A DNA stretch of 32,192 bases. Origin: Mycobacteriaceae bacterium 1482268.1. Its GTDB lineage: Bacteria > Actinomycetota > Actinomycetes > Mycobacteriales > Mycobacteriaceae. Shown in pieces: positions 16,256 to 25,847 of this stretch (positions within the stretch are counted from its first letter, which is position 1; each line of letters starts with the position of its first letter). Where the stretch lies: positions 1-32,192 of the forward strand of contig LZSH01000204.1 in assembly GCA_001665255.1 (NCBI GenBank), written 5' to 3'. The notes below the pieces were generated by a model, which did no database searches, was not told the origin of the DNA, and worked only from the letters and a program-made list of their open reading frames with translations. The position numbers were made by a program, and so were the translations under genes.

Positions 16256-17307
16256 CAACGTCCACGGCGGAAGTACCGTCGAGCATTGACGGCCTGACGC
16301 CGCAGTGGCTGACGGAAGCCATTGGCTCGGAAGTGACCGATGTTCGTGCCGAACAGATCGCCCAGGACAGCGGGTTCTCGTCGCTTCTCTACCGCCTGCA
16401 CTTGACTGGCGAGGGTGTGCCGCCGACCGTGATCGCGAAGCTGCCCGCGCAGTCCGAGGCTCGCGGAGCGATGGAGCTGCTTGGCGGTTACCGGCGTGAG
16501 CTCGCGTTCTACCAGCGCGTCGCACGATACGCGCCGATGGGGACGCCACGCGCCTACGCCGCGCAAATAGCGGACGGCACAGCCGATTTCGTTCTGTTAC
16601 TGGAAGATCTGGAGAGTTGGGAGAACGCAGATCACCTGGCGGGGTTGTCGATGGACCGGTCGCGGATCTGCATCGATGCCCTTGCGGGTTTGCACGCGTG
16701 GTCAACGGAGTCCGCCGACACGGCCACGCTCGAAGTGTTTCCCGGCATCGACACCCCGGTAGCGCGCGATCTGCTGGTGCCGGCGTTCGCTCCCGGATGG
16801 CAGGTCTACTGCGACAAGTCGTCGGTACCGGTGCCGGCTTCCGTCGCCGCGTTCGCCGAGCGATTCACCGAGCATGCGGTCGCGGCGTTACCGGCACTGA
16901 CCGAGCGTTCGATGCTTCTGCACGGTGACATCCGGGCAGACAACCTTTTCTTCGACGGCGACCGCCTCAAGGTCGTCGACTTCCAGTTCGCTTCTCGCGG
17001 CGTCGGGGCGGCAGATATTGCGTACCTGGTGACTCAGGGGTTGCCGTCGGAGGTGCGCCACGGCCACGACGAGGCGCTGGTGCGGGAATACCTGGAGCGG
17101 TTGGCGGCCTATGGTGTCACCGACTACGGCTTCGATGAGGCGTGGCGACATTACCGACTTGCTGCCGCCTACCTGATGGTGTTGCCCGTCATTACGCTCA
17201 ACGGCTGGGACGCGATGCCGGAGCGTTCGCGGGCGCTGTGCCTGACCCTGACCGACCGCGCGGTCGCGGCTATCGACGAGATCGAGGCGCTGGAGGAGTT
17301 CGCATGA
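16252..17307 (+). CDS. APH-fold phosphotransferase family protein
   Basis: The product has 351 residues with an aminoglycoside-phosphotransferase/ecdysteroid-kinase-like fold. VIAKLP (K63) and RRELAFY (E83) fit the ATP-binding Lys/Glu pair. LLHGDIRADNLFFD (222-235) is the Brenner-type catalytic loop with D226 and N231, and VVDFQ gives the metal-binding D243. It would transfer phosphate to a small hydroxylated molecule; mycobacterial relatives often lie beside lipid-catabolism genes and their substrates are mostly unknown. It is coupled on both sides by ATGA overlaps (16252-16255 and 17304-17307), so it should be made in step with the hydrolase and the SnoaL-like protein. Antibiotic resistance is unlikely given the context. 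Confidence 0.85.
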   Translation: MTTSTAEVPSSIDGLTPQWLTEAIGSEVTDVRAEQIAQDSGFSSLLYRLHLTGEGVPPTVIAKLPAQSEARGAMELLGGYRRELAFYQRVARYAPMGTPRAYAAQIADGTADFVLLLEDLESWENADHLAGLSMDRSRICIDALAGLHAWSTESADTATLEVFPGIDTPVARDLLVPAFAPGWQVYCDKSSVPVPASVAAFAERFTEHAVAALPALTERSMLLHGDIRADNLFFDGDRLKVVDFQFASRGVGAADIAYLVTQGLPSEVRHGHDEALVREYLERLAAYGVTDYGFDEAWRHYRLAAAYLMVLPVITLNGWDAMPERSRALCLTLTDRAVAAIDEIEALEEFA

Positions 17308-17678
17308 CACGGTCAGCCCGTGAAGTGGTCGAGCTGTACAACCTCGTGGTCTGGAATGAGCGCAACTTCGAGCTCGCCGATGAGTTGATGGGCGAGACGG
17401 TGGTCCGCCACGAAGTGGGGGAGGCGACGACGTTGACCCATGAGCAGGCGGTGCAGCGCATTGTGGACAACTGGGCGATGTTCGACAAGCTGCGCTTCGA
17501 TCTGGAACTCGTCGTAGCGGGGGACGATGGTCAGCACGTCGCGATCGTCTACCAGTCGCCGATGGAGCTGAAGGACGGCACGAAGACCGACATCGCGAGT
17601 ATGGAGATCTTTCGCGTCGTCGACGGCAGGATCACCGAAGTCTGGAATTGCGGATACAAACAAGGAGTTTGGGCGTGA
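17304..17678 (+). CDS. SnoaL-like (NTF2-fold) protein
   Basis: The product has 124 residues, the usual size of a single-domain NTF2/SnoaL-like protein. The N-terminal helix (VVELYNLVVWNERNFELADELM) and the C-terminal strands (SMEIFRVVDGRITEVWNCG) fit the fold. Members act as isomerases, cyclases, hydrolases or ligand-binding proteins, for example ketosteroid isomerase and limonene-epoxide hydrolase relatives. No catalytic assignment is possible. It overlaps both neighbours by four bases (ATGA before, GTGA after), so it belongs to the monooxygenase operon. A role in isomerising or hydrolysing a pathway intermediate is inferred from context only. Confidence 0.8.
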   Translation: MTRSAREVVELYNLVVWNERNFELADELMGETVVRHEVGEATTLTHEQAVQRIVDNWAMFDKLRFDLELVVAGDDGQHVAIVYQSPMELKDGTKTDIASMEIFRVVDGRITEVWNCGYKQGVWA

Positions 17679-18718
17679 CACAACGTGTGCTCGACGAGCT
17701 CGGCTACTACCTGCTCGCCGGTGCAGGCGGCGAGGGACCCGCCTCGCTGGTGGAGGAGGCCCGCCGCGGCGAGGAGATGGGCTTCGGCACGGCGTTCATC
17801 TCCGAGCGGTGGAACGTCAAGGAGGCGTCCTCACTCGTCGGCGCCGCCTGTGCCGTGACCAGCCGCATGCAGATCGCCACGGCCGCAACGAATCACAACA
17901 CCCGACACCCGTTGATCACCGGCTCGTGGGCGACCACCATGCACCGTCTTTCGGGCGGCCGGTTCACGCTTGGCCTGGGCCGCGGAGTGGCAGCGATGTA
18001 CGCGGCGTTCGGCATCCCGTCGGTCACCACCGCGCAGATGGAGGACTTCGCGCAGGTCATGCGGCGGCTGTGGAACGGCGAGGTGATCTTCAATCACGAC
18101 GGACCGATCGGCAAGTACCAGGTGCTGTTCCTGGACCCGGACTTCAAGGAGGACATCAGGCTTGCGCTCGTCGCCTTCGGTCCCAACACGCTTGCGCTGG
18201 GGGGCCGTGTTTTCGACGATGTGATTCTCCATACGTACTTCACGTCGGAGACCCTGCAGCGGTGCGTGAAAACCGTGAAGGACGCTGCGGAGAAGGCTGG
18301 CCGCGATCCGGACGGCGTGCGCGTGTGGTCCTGTTTCGCGACCGTCGGCGATCACCTTCCCGAAGAGCTGCGGCTGAAGAAGACCGTCGCCCGCCTGGCC
18401 ACCTATCTGCAGGGCTACGGCGACCTCCTGGTCGCCACTAATGGCTGGGATCCCGCTGTGCTGCAACGCTTCCGCGATGACAAGGTCGTGCAGTCGATAC
18501 CGGGGGGCATCGACCACAAGGCCACCGCCGAGCAGATCGAGCACATCGCAACGCTTATCCCCGACGAATGGCTGGAGCCCGCGGCCACCGGCTCGGCGCA
18601 GCAGTGCGTCGAGCGCATCCGCAAGGAGTTCGACTACGGCGCCGACGCCTTGATCATGCACGGCGCGACGCCCGACGAGCTCGCGCCGATAGTCGACACC
18701 TACCGCACGTCCGTGTGA
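17675..18718 (+). CDS. Luciferase-like (LLM class) F420-dependent oxidoreductase
   Basis: The product has 347 residues with the bacterial-luciferase TIM-barrel fold. EARRGEEMGFGTAFISERWNVKE near the N-terminus and LSGGRFTLGLGRGV (about 92-105) are typical of mycobacterial F420-dependent members; the cofactor is inferred from family resemblance. These enzymes oxidise alcohols or reduce double bonds with F420. The GTG at 17675 overlaps the previous stop (GTGA), making it the last gene of the operon. A hairpin begins at its stop codon. A second LLM-type gene at 20357 is only distantly similar and not a recent duplicate. Confidence 0.87.
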   Translation: MTQRVLDELGYYLLAGAGGEGPASLVEEARRGEEMGFGTAFISERWNVKEASSLVGAACAVTSRMQIATAATNHNTRHPLITGSWATTMHRLSGGRFTLGLGRGVAAMYAAFGIPSVTTAQMEDFAQVMRRLWNGEVIFNHDGPIGKYQVLFLDPDFKEDIRLALVAFGPNTLALGGRVFDDVILHTYFTSETLQRCVKTVKDAAEKAGRDPDGVRVWSCFATVGDHLPEELRLKKTVARLATYLQGYGDLLVATNGWDPAVLQRFRDDKVVQSIPGGIDHKATAEQIEHIATLIPDEWLEPAATGSAQQCVERIRKEFDYGADALIMHGATPDELAPIVDTYRTSV

Positions 18719-18765
18719 TTTCGGCGTGCTGAGTTGCGCTGCGCGAAACCAGCCACGCCGAAATC
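18717..18765. repeat. Intergenic hairpin element, copy 1 (possible terminator)
   Basis: GATTTCGGCGTG (18717-18728) pairs exactly with CACGCCGAAATC (18754-18765). The interior adds CTG/CAG, GTT/AAC and GCGC/GCGC pairs with small bulges. It overlaps the stop of the F420 oxidoreductase gene and faces the convergent carboxyltransferase gene. No T-run follows on either strand. The tail CACGCCGAAATCGC recurs in the hairpin after the SDR gene at 29853. Confidence 0.7.
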
Positions 18766-18773
18766 GCGGGGAA

Positions 18774-20270
18774 TCAGGGTGTGATCACGGTGCGGCTCAC
18801 CGGCTCTGCTGCCGACTGCCTGCTGTAGATCGCGCGCTGCAGCGCCGCCAGCAGGGCGTCGCGGGTTTCCTCGGGATGGATCAGGTCATCGAATCCGAGA
18901 TGGCCCGCTGACCGGAAGGACGCCTCCACCTCGGCCTTGCGTAGCTTGGCTTCGATGTCCTCGGCGGCGTGCGACGCGCGACTCAGCGCAGCGGCGCTCA
19001 TCGCCCCCATGGTCGCGCCGGGATAGGCGAACGTCGCGCTCTGATTGTCGAAACCCAACAGCGACATCACCATCGAGCCGAAACCGTAGGCCTTGCGCAA
19101 CGTCACGTGCAGCTTGATCGTCGTCGCGGCCGTCTGCGCGGCGAACATCCGCGCGCCGCTGCGTAGCACGCCGCTCTTCTCCGACCGGCTGCCGGGCAGC
19201 ATGCCGGGGTTATCGGCGAGGAAGACGAGCGGCAGGTGGAACGAGTCGGCCACCGTGATGAAATGCGCGGCCTTATCGGCGGCGTCAGCATCGATGGAAC
19301 CCGCGAGAACCTTCGGCTGGTTGGCAACCACGGCAACTGGATGACCGCCGAGATGCGCCAGCGCGCAAATGATCGCGGGCCCGAACTTCGGCTGCACCTC
19401 AAACCAGTCCGGAGTGTCGAAGACCACGTCGAGCACCGCGCGCATGTCGTACACGCGCCGGTTGCCGCGGGGCACAATGTCGAGCAGCTCGGGTGTCGGT
19501 CGCGGCTCGGTGGCTTCGTCGGCGGGCAGCTGCGCCGGGTATGACCATGCGCTCGAGGGGAAGTACGACAGGTAGCGGCGGATGTCGTCGAGCACCGCCT
19601 CGTCGTCCTCGGCGAGATTGTGGATCACGCCGCTTGCTAGCGCGACCCCGGGACCGCCGAGATCCTCCTTCGAAATCTCCTCGCCCGTCGACTCTTTCAC
19701 CACGGGCGGACCCGCGGTGAAGATCGCGCCCTGGCGGCTCATGATCGTGAAGTCACATACCGGTGCCACCAGTGCACCGTGTCCGGCCGACGGTCCGAGC
19801 AGCCCGGCCACAGTCGGCACCTTGCCGGAACACTGCGCCTGTGCCAGCAGGTCGGTGGGGGTGCGGCCGTAATGCTCTCCGCTGGGCCGGAAACCTGCGC
19901 CCTCGAGAAGCATCACGAGCGGAATCTTGTCGCGCAAAGCCAACTCGGCCAGCCGGTAGCGCTTGGCATTGCCGCCGGGGCCGATGCTGCCCGCCAGTGT
20001 GGTGAAGTCCTCCGCGCCGACCATCACTGGTGTGCCGCCGATCATTCCGGAGCCGGCCACGATTCCGTCGGCCGCTATGTCGCCGCCGACAAGCGTGCCG
20101 AACTCGCGGAACGTGCCCTTGTCGAGCAGGTGATCGAGTCGCGCGCGAGCGTCGAGCTTGCCCTTGCCGCGGTGCTTGGCCAGCCGCTCGTCGCCGCCCA
20201 TGGCACGCGAGCGCTGACGCCGAAGATCGAGGTCTTCGAGTGTCTCCTGCCAGCCCTGCTCGTTTGTCAT
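18774..20270 (-). CDS. Acyl-CoA carboxylase carboxyltransferase (beta) subunit
   Basis: The product has 498 residues in two crotonase-type halves. The N half has GAEDFTTLAGSIGPGGNAKRYR and LLEGAGFRPSGEHYGR; the C half has KVLAGSIDADAADKAAHFI and FLADNPGMLPGSRSE. Both halves match acetyl/propionyl/methylcrotonyl-CoA carboxylase beta subunits (AccD/PccB/MccB type). It transfers a carboxyl group from biotin to an acyl-CoA. No biotin carboxylase/carrier subunit is in the window, so an alpha subunit from elsewhere is needed. ATG 20270 was preferred over an in-frame TTG two codons upstream. It is divergent from the second F420 oxidoreductase gene, with operator site D between, and convergent with the monooxygenase operon. 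Substrate specificity is open. Confidence 0.88.
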   Translation of the reverse strand: MTNEQGWQETLEDLDLRRQRSRAMGGDERLAKHRGKGKLDARARLDHLLDKGTFREFGTLVGGDIAADGIVAGSGMIGGTPVMVGAEDFTTLAGSIGPGGNAKRYRLAELALRDKIPLVMLLEGAGFRPSGEHYGRTPTDLLAQAQCSGKVPTVAGLLGPSAGHGALVAPVCDFTIMSRQGAIFTAGPPVVKESTGEEISKEDLGGPGVALASGVIHNLAEDDEAVLDDIRRYLSYFPSSAWSYPAQLPADEATEPRPTPELLDIVPRGNRRVYDMRAVLDVVFDTPDWFEVQPKFGPAIICALAHLGGHPVAVVANQPKVLAGSIDADAADKAAHFITVADSFHLPLVFLADNPGMLPGSRSEKSGVLRSGARMFAAQTAATTIKLHVTLRKAYGFGSMVMSLLGFDNQSATFAYPGATMGAMSAAALSRASHAAEDIEAKLRKAEVEASFRSAGHLGFDDLIHPEETRDALLAALQRAIYSRQSAAEPVSRTVITP

Positions 20271-20325
20271 GTGCAAATCCCATCGTCCACAGGCGATCGT
20301 CGCACCGGCGTGATCACGTTGACCA

Positions 20326-20344
20326 TACTGAATTGCTTACTGTA
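20326..20344. promoter_or_regulatory. Degenerate palindromic operator candidate, site D
   Basis: TACTGAAT TGC TTACTGTA keeps the 8+3+8 layout of site B with 6 of 8 and 7 of 8 matching arm bases. It ends 12 bases before the ATG of the F420 oxidoreductase gene and lies about 55 bases upstream of the divergent carboxyltransferase start. Confidence 0.5.
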
Positions 20345-20356
20345 GCGTCCACGCGT

Positions 20357-21382
20357 ATGGGTGACCGCGACGGTCTCAAGGTGGACGGGGCCGTCTCCAG
20401 CCAATTGCACGGCGTCACCGAAGCGGCAACCCGGCTGGAGCGTCGCGGATATGACTGCTGCTGGACAGCCGAGATCAGCCATGATCCGTTCCTGCCGCTC
20501 GTGTTGGCTGCCGAACACACGGAGACCATCGAACTGGGCACCAGCATCGCGGTCGCGTTTGCACGCAACCCGATGACCGTCGCCAACATCGGATGGGATC
20601 TGCAGGCCTATTCGAACGGGCGCTTCATCCTCGGTCTGGGCTCGCAGATCCAGCGCCACATCGAGAACCGCTTCAGCATGCCGTGGAGCAAGCCCGTACA
20701 CCGCATGCGCGAGTTCGTGGTCGCGATGCGCGAGATCTGGTCGTGTTGGCAGACGGGGACGAAGCTTTCGTTCGAAGGCGACTTCTACACCCACAAATTG
20801 ATGACGCCGATGTTCACCCCGGAACCGTTGGCCCACAGCGTTCCCAAGGTGTTCATCGCGGCGGTCGGTGAAGCGATGACCGAGATGTGCGGCGAGGTCG
20901 GCGACGGTCTACTCGCGCACGCCTTCACGACCAAACGCTACTTCGAAGAGGTGACGACGCCCGCCCTGTTGCGTGGCATGAAACGATCCGGCCGCGACCG
21001 CAGTGATTTCCAGGTGTCCTGTCCGTTGTTCGTGGTGACGGGCAACGACGACGACGAAGTCGCCGCCAATGCCGTTGGCACGCGCAAGCAGATCGCGTTC
21101 TACGCGTCCACACCCGCCTATCGCAAGGTGCTGGAGCTGCACGGTTGGGGAGAACTGCAGCCGGAGCTGCATCGGCTGTCCCATGCCGGCGAATGGGATG
21201 CGATGGGTTCGCTGATCGAGGACGCGATGCTCAACGAGTTCGCCGTTGTCGCGCCTGTCGCCGACGTCGCCAAGGCGGTCCGCGACCGGTGTGACGGCGT
21301 GATCGACCGGGTGCTGGTGGGTTTTCCGGCCTCGGTCGAGGAAGCCACCGTTACCGCTGTGCTGCAAGAGATGAGGAGCTGA
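20357..21382 (+). CDS. Luciferase-like (LLM class) F420-dependent oxidoreductase
   Basis: The product has 341 residues. WTAEISHDPFLPLVLAAEHT (about 41-60) and AVAFARNPMTVA (about 70-81) are characteristic of an actinobacterial F420-dependent LLM subfamily, and YSNGRFILGLGSQ follows. The substrate is unknown; F420-dependent hydride transfer is inferred from the family. The ATG at 20357 lies 12 bases after operator site D, too close for a normal leader, so a leaderless or near-leaderless transcript is likely. The P450 gene starts two bases after its stop, so the two form a pair. It shares a divergent control region with the carboxyltransferase gene. Confidence 0.85.
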   Translation: MGDRDGLKVDGAVSSQLHGVTEAATRLERRGYDCCWTAEISHDPFLPLVLAAEHTETIELGTSIAVAFARNPMTVANIGWDLQAYSNGRFILGLGSQIQRHIENRFSMPWSKPVHRMREFVVAMREIWSCWQTGTKLSFEGDFYTHKLMTPMFTPEPLAHSVPKVFIAAVGEAMTEMCGEVGDGLLAHAFTTKRYFEEVTTPALLRGMKRSGRDRSDFQVSCPLFVVTGNDDDEVAANAVGTRKQIAFYASTPAYRKVLELHGWGELQPELHRLSHAGEWDAMGSLIEDAMLNEFAVVAPVADVAKAVRDRCDGVIDRVLVGFPASVEEATVTAVLQEMRS

Positions 21383-21384
21383 GC

Positions 21385-22620
21385 GTGAGTACGCCCATCA
21401 TGGACGAGGCCGCAAGGGTGTTCGCGACACCGAAGGCGTACACCGATGAGACGGCGCTTCATTCAGCGCTGACGCATCTGCGCGCCGACGCCCCGGTGTC
21501 CTGGGTCGAGGTTCCGTCCTACCAACCGTTTTGGGCGATCACAAAACACGCCGACATCATGGATGTCGAGCGCGCCAACCAGCTGTTCACGAACTACCCT
21601 CGACCGGTACTTGTCAGGGCCGAGGACGACGAGCGACAGGCCGCCATCGGTGTCCGCACGCTCATCCACATGGACGATCCGCAGCACCGGGTTGTTCGGG
21701 CCATCGGCGCCGACTGGTTCCGCCCGAAGGCCATGCGGGCCTTGAAGAATCGTGCCGACGAACTCGCCAAGGTCTATGTCGACAAGATGGCGGCGATCGG
21801 ACCCGAATGTGACTTCGCCCAGCAGGTCGCGGTGAATTACCCGCTATACATGATCATGTCACTGCTGGGTGTGCCGGAGGCGGACTTCCCGTTGATGCTC
21901 AGGCTCACCCAGGAACTGTTCGGCAGCGACGACGACGAGTTCAAGCGCGGCGCCGACGGGGCCGATCAGATGTCCGCGCTGCTGGAGATGTTCGAGTATT
22001 TCACCGCGTTGACCGCTCAGCGGCGGGAAAACCCAACGGAGGACTTGGCTTCCGCGATCGCCAACGCCACCATCGACGGCGAGCCGCTGTCCGACATCGA
22101 CACCATCTCCTACTACGCGATCATCGCCGCGGCAGGACATGACACGACGAGCGCGACCATCTCCGGCGGCATGCTCGCGCTCATTGAGAACCCCTTCGAG
22201 CAGGCGCGTCTTCAGGCCGACCTCGGGCTGATGCCGCTGGCAACCGAGGAGATGATCCGCTGGGTCACGCCGGTCAAGGCGTTCATGCGGACGGCGGTTA
22301 CGGACACGGTCGTTCGTGGAGTGCCGATCGCTGCAGGGGAGTCGGTGTTGTTGTCCTATGTCTCGGGCAACCGTGACGAGGACGTCTTCGACGAACCGTT
22401 CCGCTTCGACGTGACGCGAGATCCGAACAAGCACATCGCCTTTGGCTATGGCGTCCACTTCTGCCTCGGCGCGGCGCTTGCTCGGATGGAGGTGAATAGC
22501 TTCTTCACCGAGCTGTTGCCCCGACTCGAATCGGTGGAATTAGCCGGACAACCGCAGCACGTGGCCACGACGTTCGTCGGCGGGCTCAAGCACTTGCCTA
22601 TCCGATACTCGCTTAGCTGA
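21385..22620 (+). CDS. Cytochrome P450
   Basis: The product has 411 residues. FGYGVHFCLG supplies the heme ligand C360, AGHDTT (250-255) is the canonical I-helix motif and E289-M-I-R292 the K-helix ExxR. It is only distantly similar to the P450 encoded at 8755-9966, so they probably act at different steps. The GTG start lies two bases beyond the stop of the F420 oxidoreductase gene, giving a two-gene unit likely controlled from site D. Electron-transfer partners are absent. A strong hairpin follows. I could not assign a CYP family. Confidence 0.93.
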   Translation: MSTPIMDEAARVFATPKAYTDETALHSALTHLRADAPVSWVEVPSYQPFWAITKHADIMDVERANQLFTNYPRPVLVRAEDDERQAAIGVRTLIHMDDPQHRVVRAIGADWFRPKAMRALKNRADELAKVYVDKMAAIGPECDFAQQVAVNYPLYMIMSLLGVPEADFPLMLRLTQELFGSDDDEFKRGADGADQMSALLEMFEYFTALTAQRRENPTEDLASAIANATIDGEPLSDIDTISYYAIIAAAGHDTTSATISGGMLALIENPFEQARLQADLGLMPLATEEMIRWVTPVKAFMRTAVTDTVVRGVPIAAGESVLLSYVSGNRDEDVFDEPFRFDVTRDPNKHIAFGYGVHFCLGAALARMEVNSFFTELLPRLESVELAGQPQHVATTFVGGLKHLPIRYSLS

Positions 22621-22626
22621 AGCGTC

Positions 22627-22661
22627 GACGGCCGCCCCGGGAACCAACCGAGGCGGCCGTC
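22627..22661. terminator. Bidirectional hairpin between convergent genes
   Basis: GACGGCCGCC (22627-22636) pairs perfectly with GGCGGCCGTC (22652-22661) around a 15-base loop. It lies in the 56-base gap between the convergent P450 and secreted-protein genes. There is no T-run, as is common for mycobacterial hairpins. Confidence 0.65.
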
Positions 22662-22676
22662 TCGCTGGGTTGCGTC

Positions 22677-23204
22677 TCAGATCGGCAGCGGAATCCAGAT
22701 TCCGAAGAACCAGAAGCCCCATTGGTTGTAGCCGGGATCCCAGATCGGTTGCTCTTGGAAACCGAAGTAGTTGATGGGCGGGGGCGGGGGACCCCATGCG
22801 GGCGGCAGTGGTCCGTCAAACACCGGTGGCGGCGGCGCACCGAAGCCCCACGGCGGCAGCCCGTCACCCCACGGCGCTCCGCGGAACCGCCCGCGCCAAT
22901 CGTTGTCCTGGGGGTTCCACGGCGGCCGCCAATCGTGGTCACCGGGGCGGTTGAAATCGCCGGGCGGCGCGCCTGGGCCGCGTGGTCCGCCGGGTCCGCG
23001 GGCGTCGCCGGGTCCGCGGGCGTTGCCGGGAGGACCGCCTGGGCCGCCACGGTCTCCGCCACCGCCCGGCCCCCCGCCGGGACCGCACTGCGCACCAGGT
23101 GGGCACGGCGGCGCAGCATTCGCAATGCCCGCGGTCAGCCCGATGCCGGTGACGCTGATTGCGCACGTAATCGCCGCACCCGCGACGACTTGACTCAGTT
23201 TCAT
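22677..23204 (-). CDS. Secreted Gly/Pro-rich protein
   Basis: The product has 175 residues. Residues 1-30 form a Sec signal peptide (Lys3, a hydrophobic stretch, and ANA before APP as the likely cleavage site). The mature part starts with a Cys pair (APPCPPGAQCG), continues with a Gly/Pro/Arg-rich stretch including repeats of G(N/D)ARGP, and ends in a Trp/Pro/aromatic-rich tail (WGFWFFGIWIPLPI). No enzymatic domain is recognised. Similar small exported low-complexity proteins are common in mycobacteria and their roles are not established. The ATG at 23204 has GAAAGG upstream. It is convergent with the P450 gene and not obviously part of the catabolic block. Confidence 0.8.
   Translation of the reverse strand: MKLSQVVAGAAITCAISVTGIGLTAGIANAAPPCPPGAQCGPGGGPGGGGDRGGPGGPPGNARGPGDARGPGGPRGPGAPPGDFNRPGDHDWRPPWNPQDNDWRGRFRGAPWGDGLPPWGFGAPPPPVFDGPLPPAWGPPPPPINYFGFQEQPIWDPGYNQWGFWFFGIWIPLPI
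22991..23026. repeat. Two tandem 18-bp units inside the Gly/Pro-rich gene
   Basis: CGGGTCCGCGGGCGTCGC is followed directly by the same 18 bases with one change (TCGC to TTGC). On the minus strand they encode the G(N/D)ARGP repeats of the secreted protein. It is a likely site of slippage length variation. Confidence 0.8.
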
Positions 23205-23454
23205 TCGAGGCCTTTCACGTCGATTGACGTCCCCAACCCGCAGCCGAGGCTAGGAAGGCACCGTAAGAACGGGCTATGTCGCCGCTTTGAATCTGTTAGA
23301 AGGCAGAACAGGCCTGTTCAGCAGCAGCGGGGGTTGGGGTTGCTCTCCGTCGCGTCGTGGCGCATACGCCAATACTCGCGTTCCGACAAGACAGCTTCGC
23401 CGGGGTGCGTACTCCTGCGGTGTTCCACGTAGCGGCGGTAATGGTTATCACCCA

Positions 23455-25746
<2,292 letters not shown>

Positions 25747-25847
25747 AGTTCCCTCCCTCGATCACGGTGGAGTCTGGGTGTCTACGGTGATCCTGTCAAA
25801 GCCGTGTCGGGGCTGAAGAGGATTGGGTGAACACGGGCGAAATCGTG

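Noticed and set aside
16252..17307. Aminoglycoside resistance phosphotransferase
   Set aside because: Only the APH fold is shared; the gene is locked into a lipid-type catabolic operon and no antibiotic-specific motif is visible.
4200..20350. KstR/KstR2 operator sites expected in a steroid-type cluster
   Set aside because: No AACNNGTT-centred 14-mer or CAAG/CTTG palindrome was noticed in the intergenic regions; the repeated motif is different.
22960..23090. GC-rich repetitive stretch that could suggest a CRISPR or satellite
   Set aside because: It is coding low complexity of the Gly/Pro-rich protein with only two true 18-bp tandem units and no spacer pattern.
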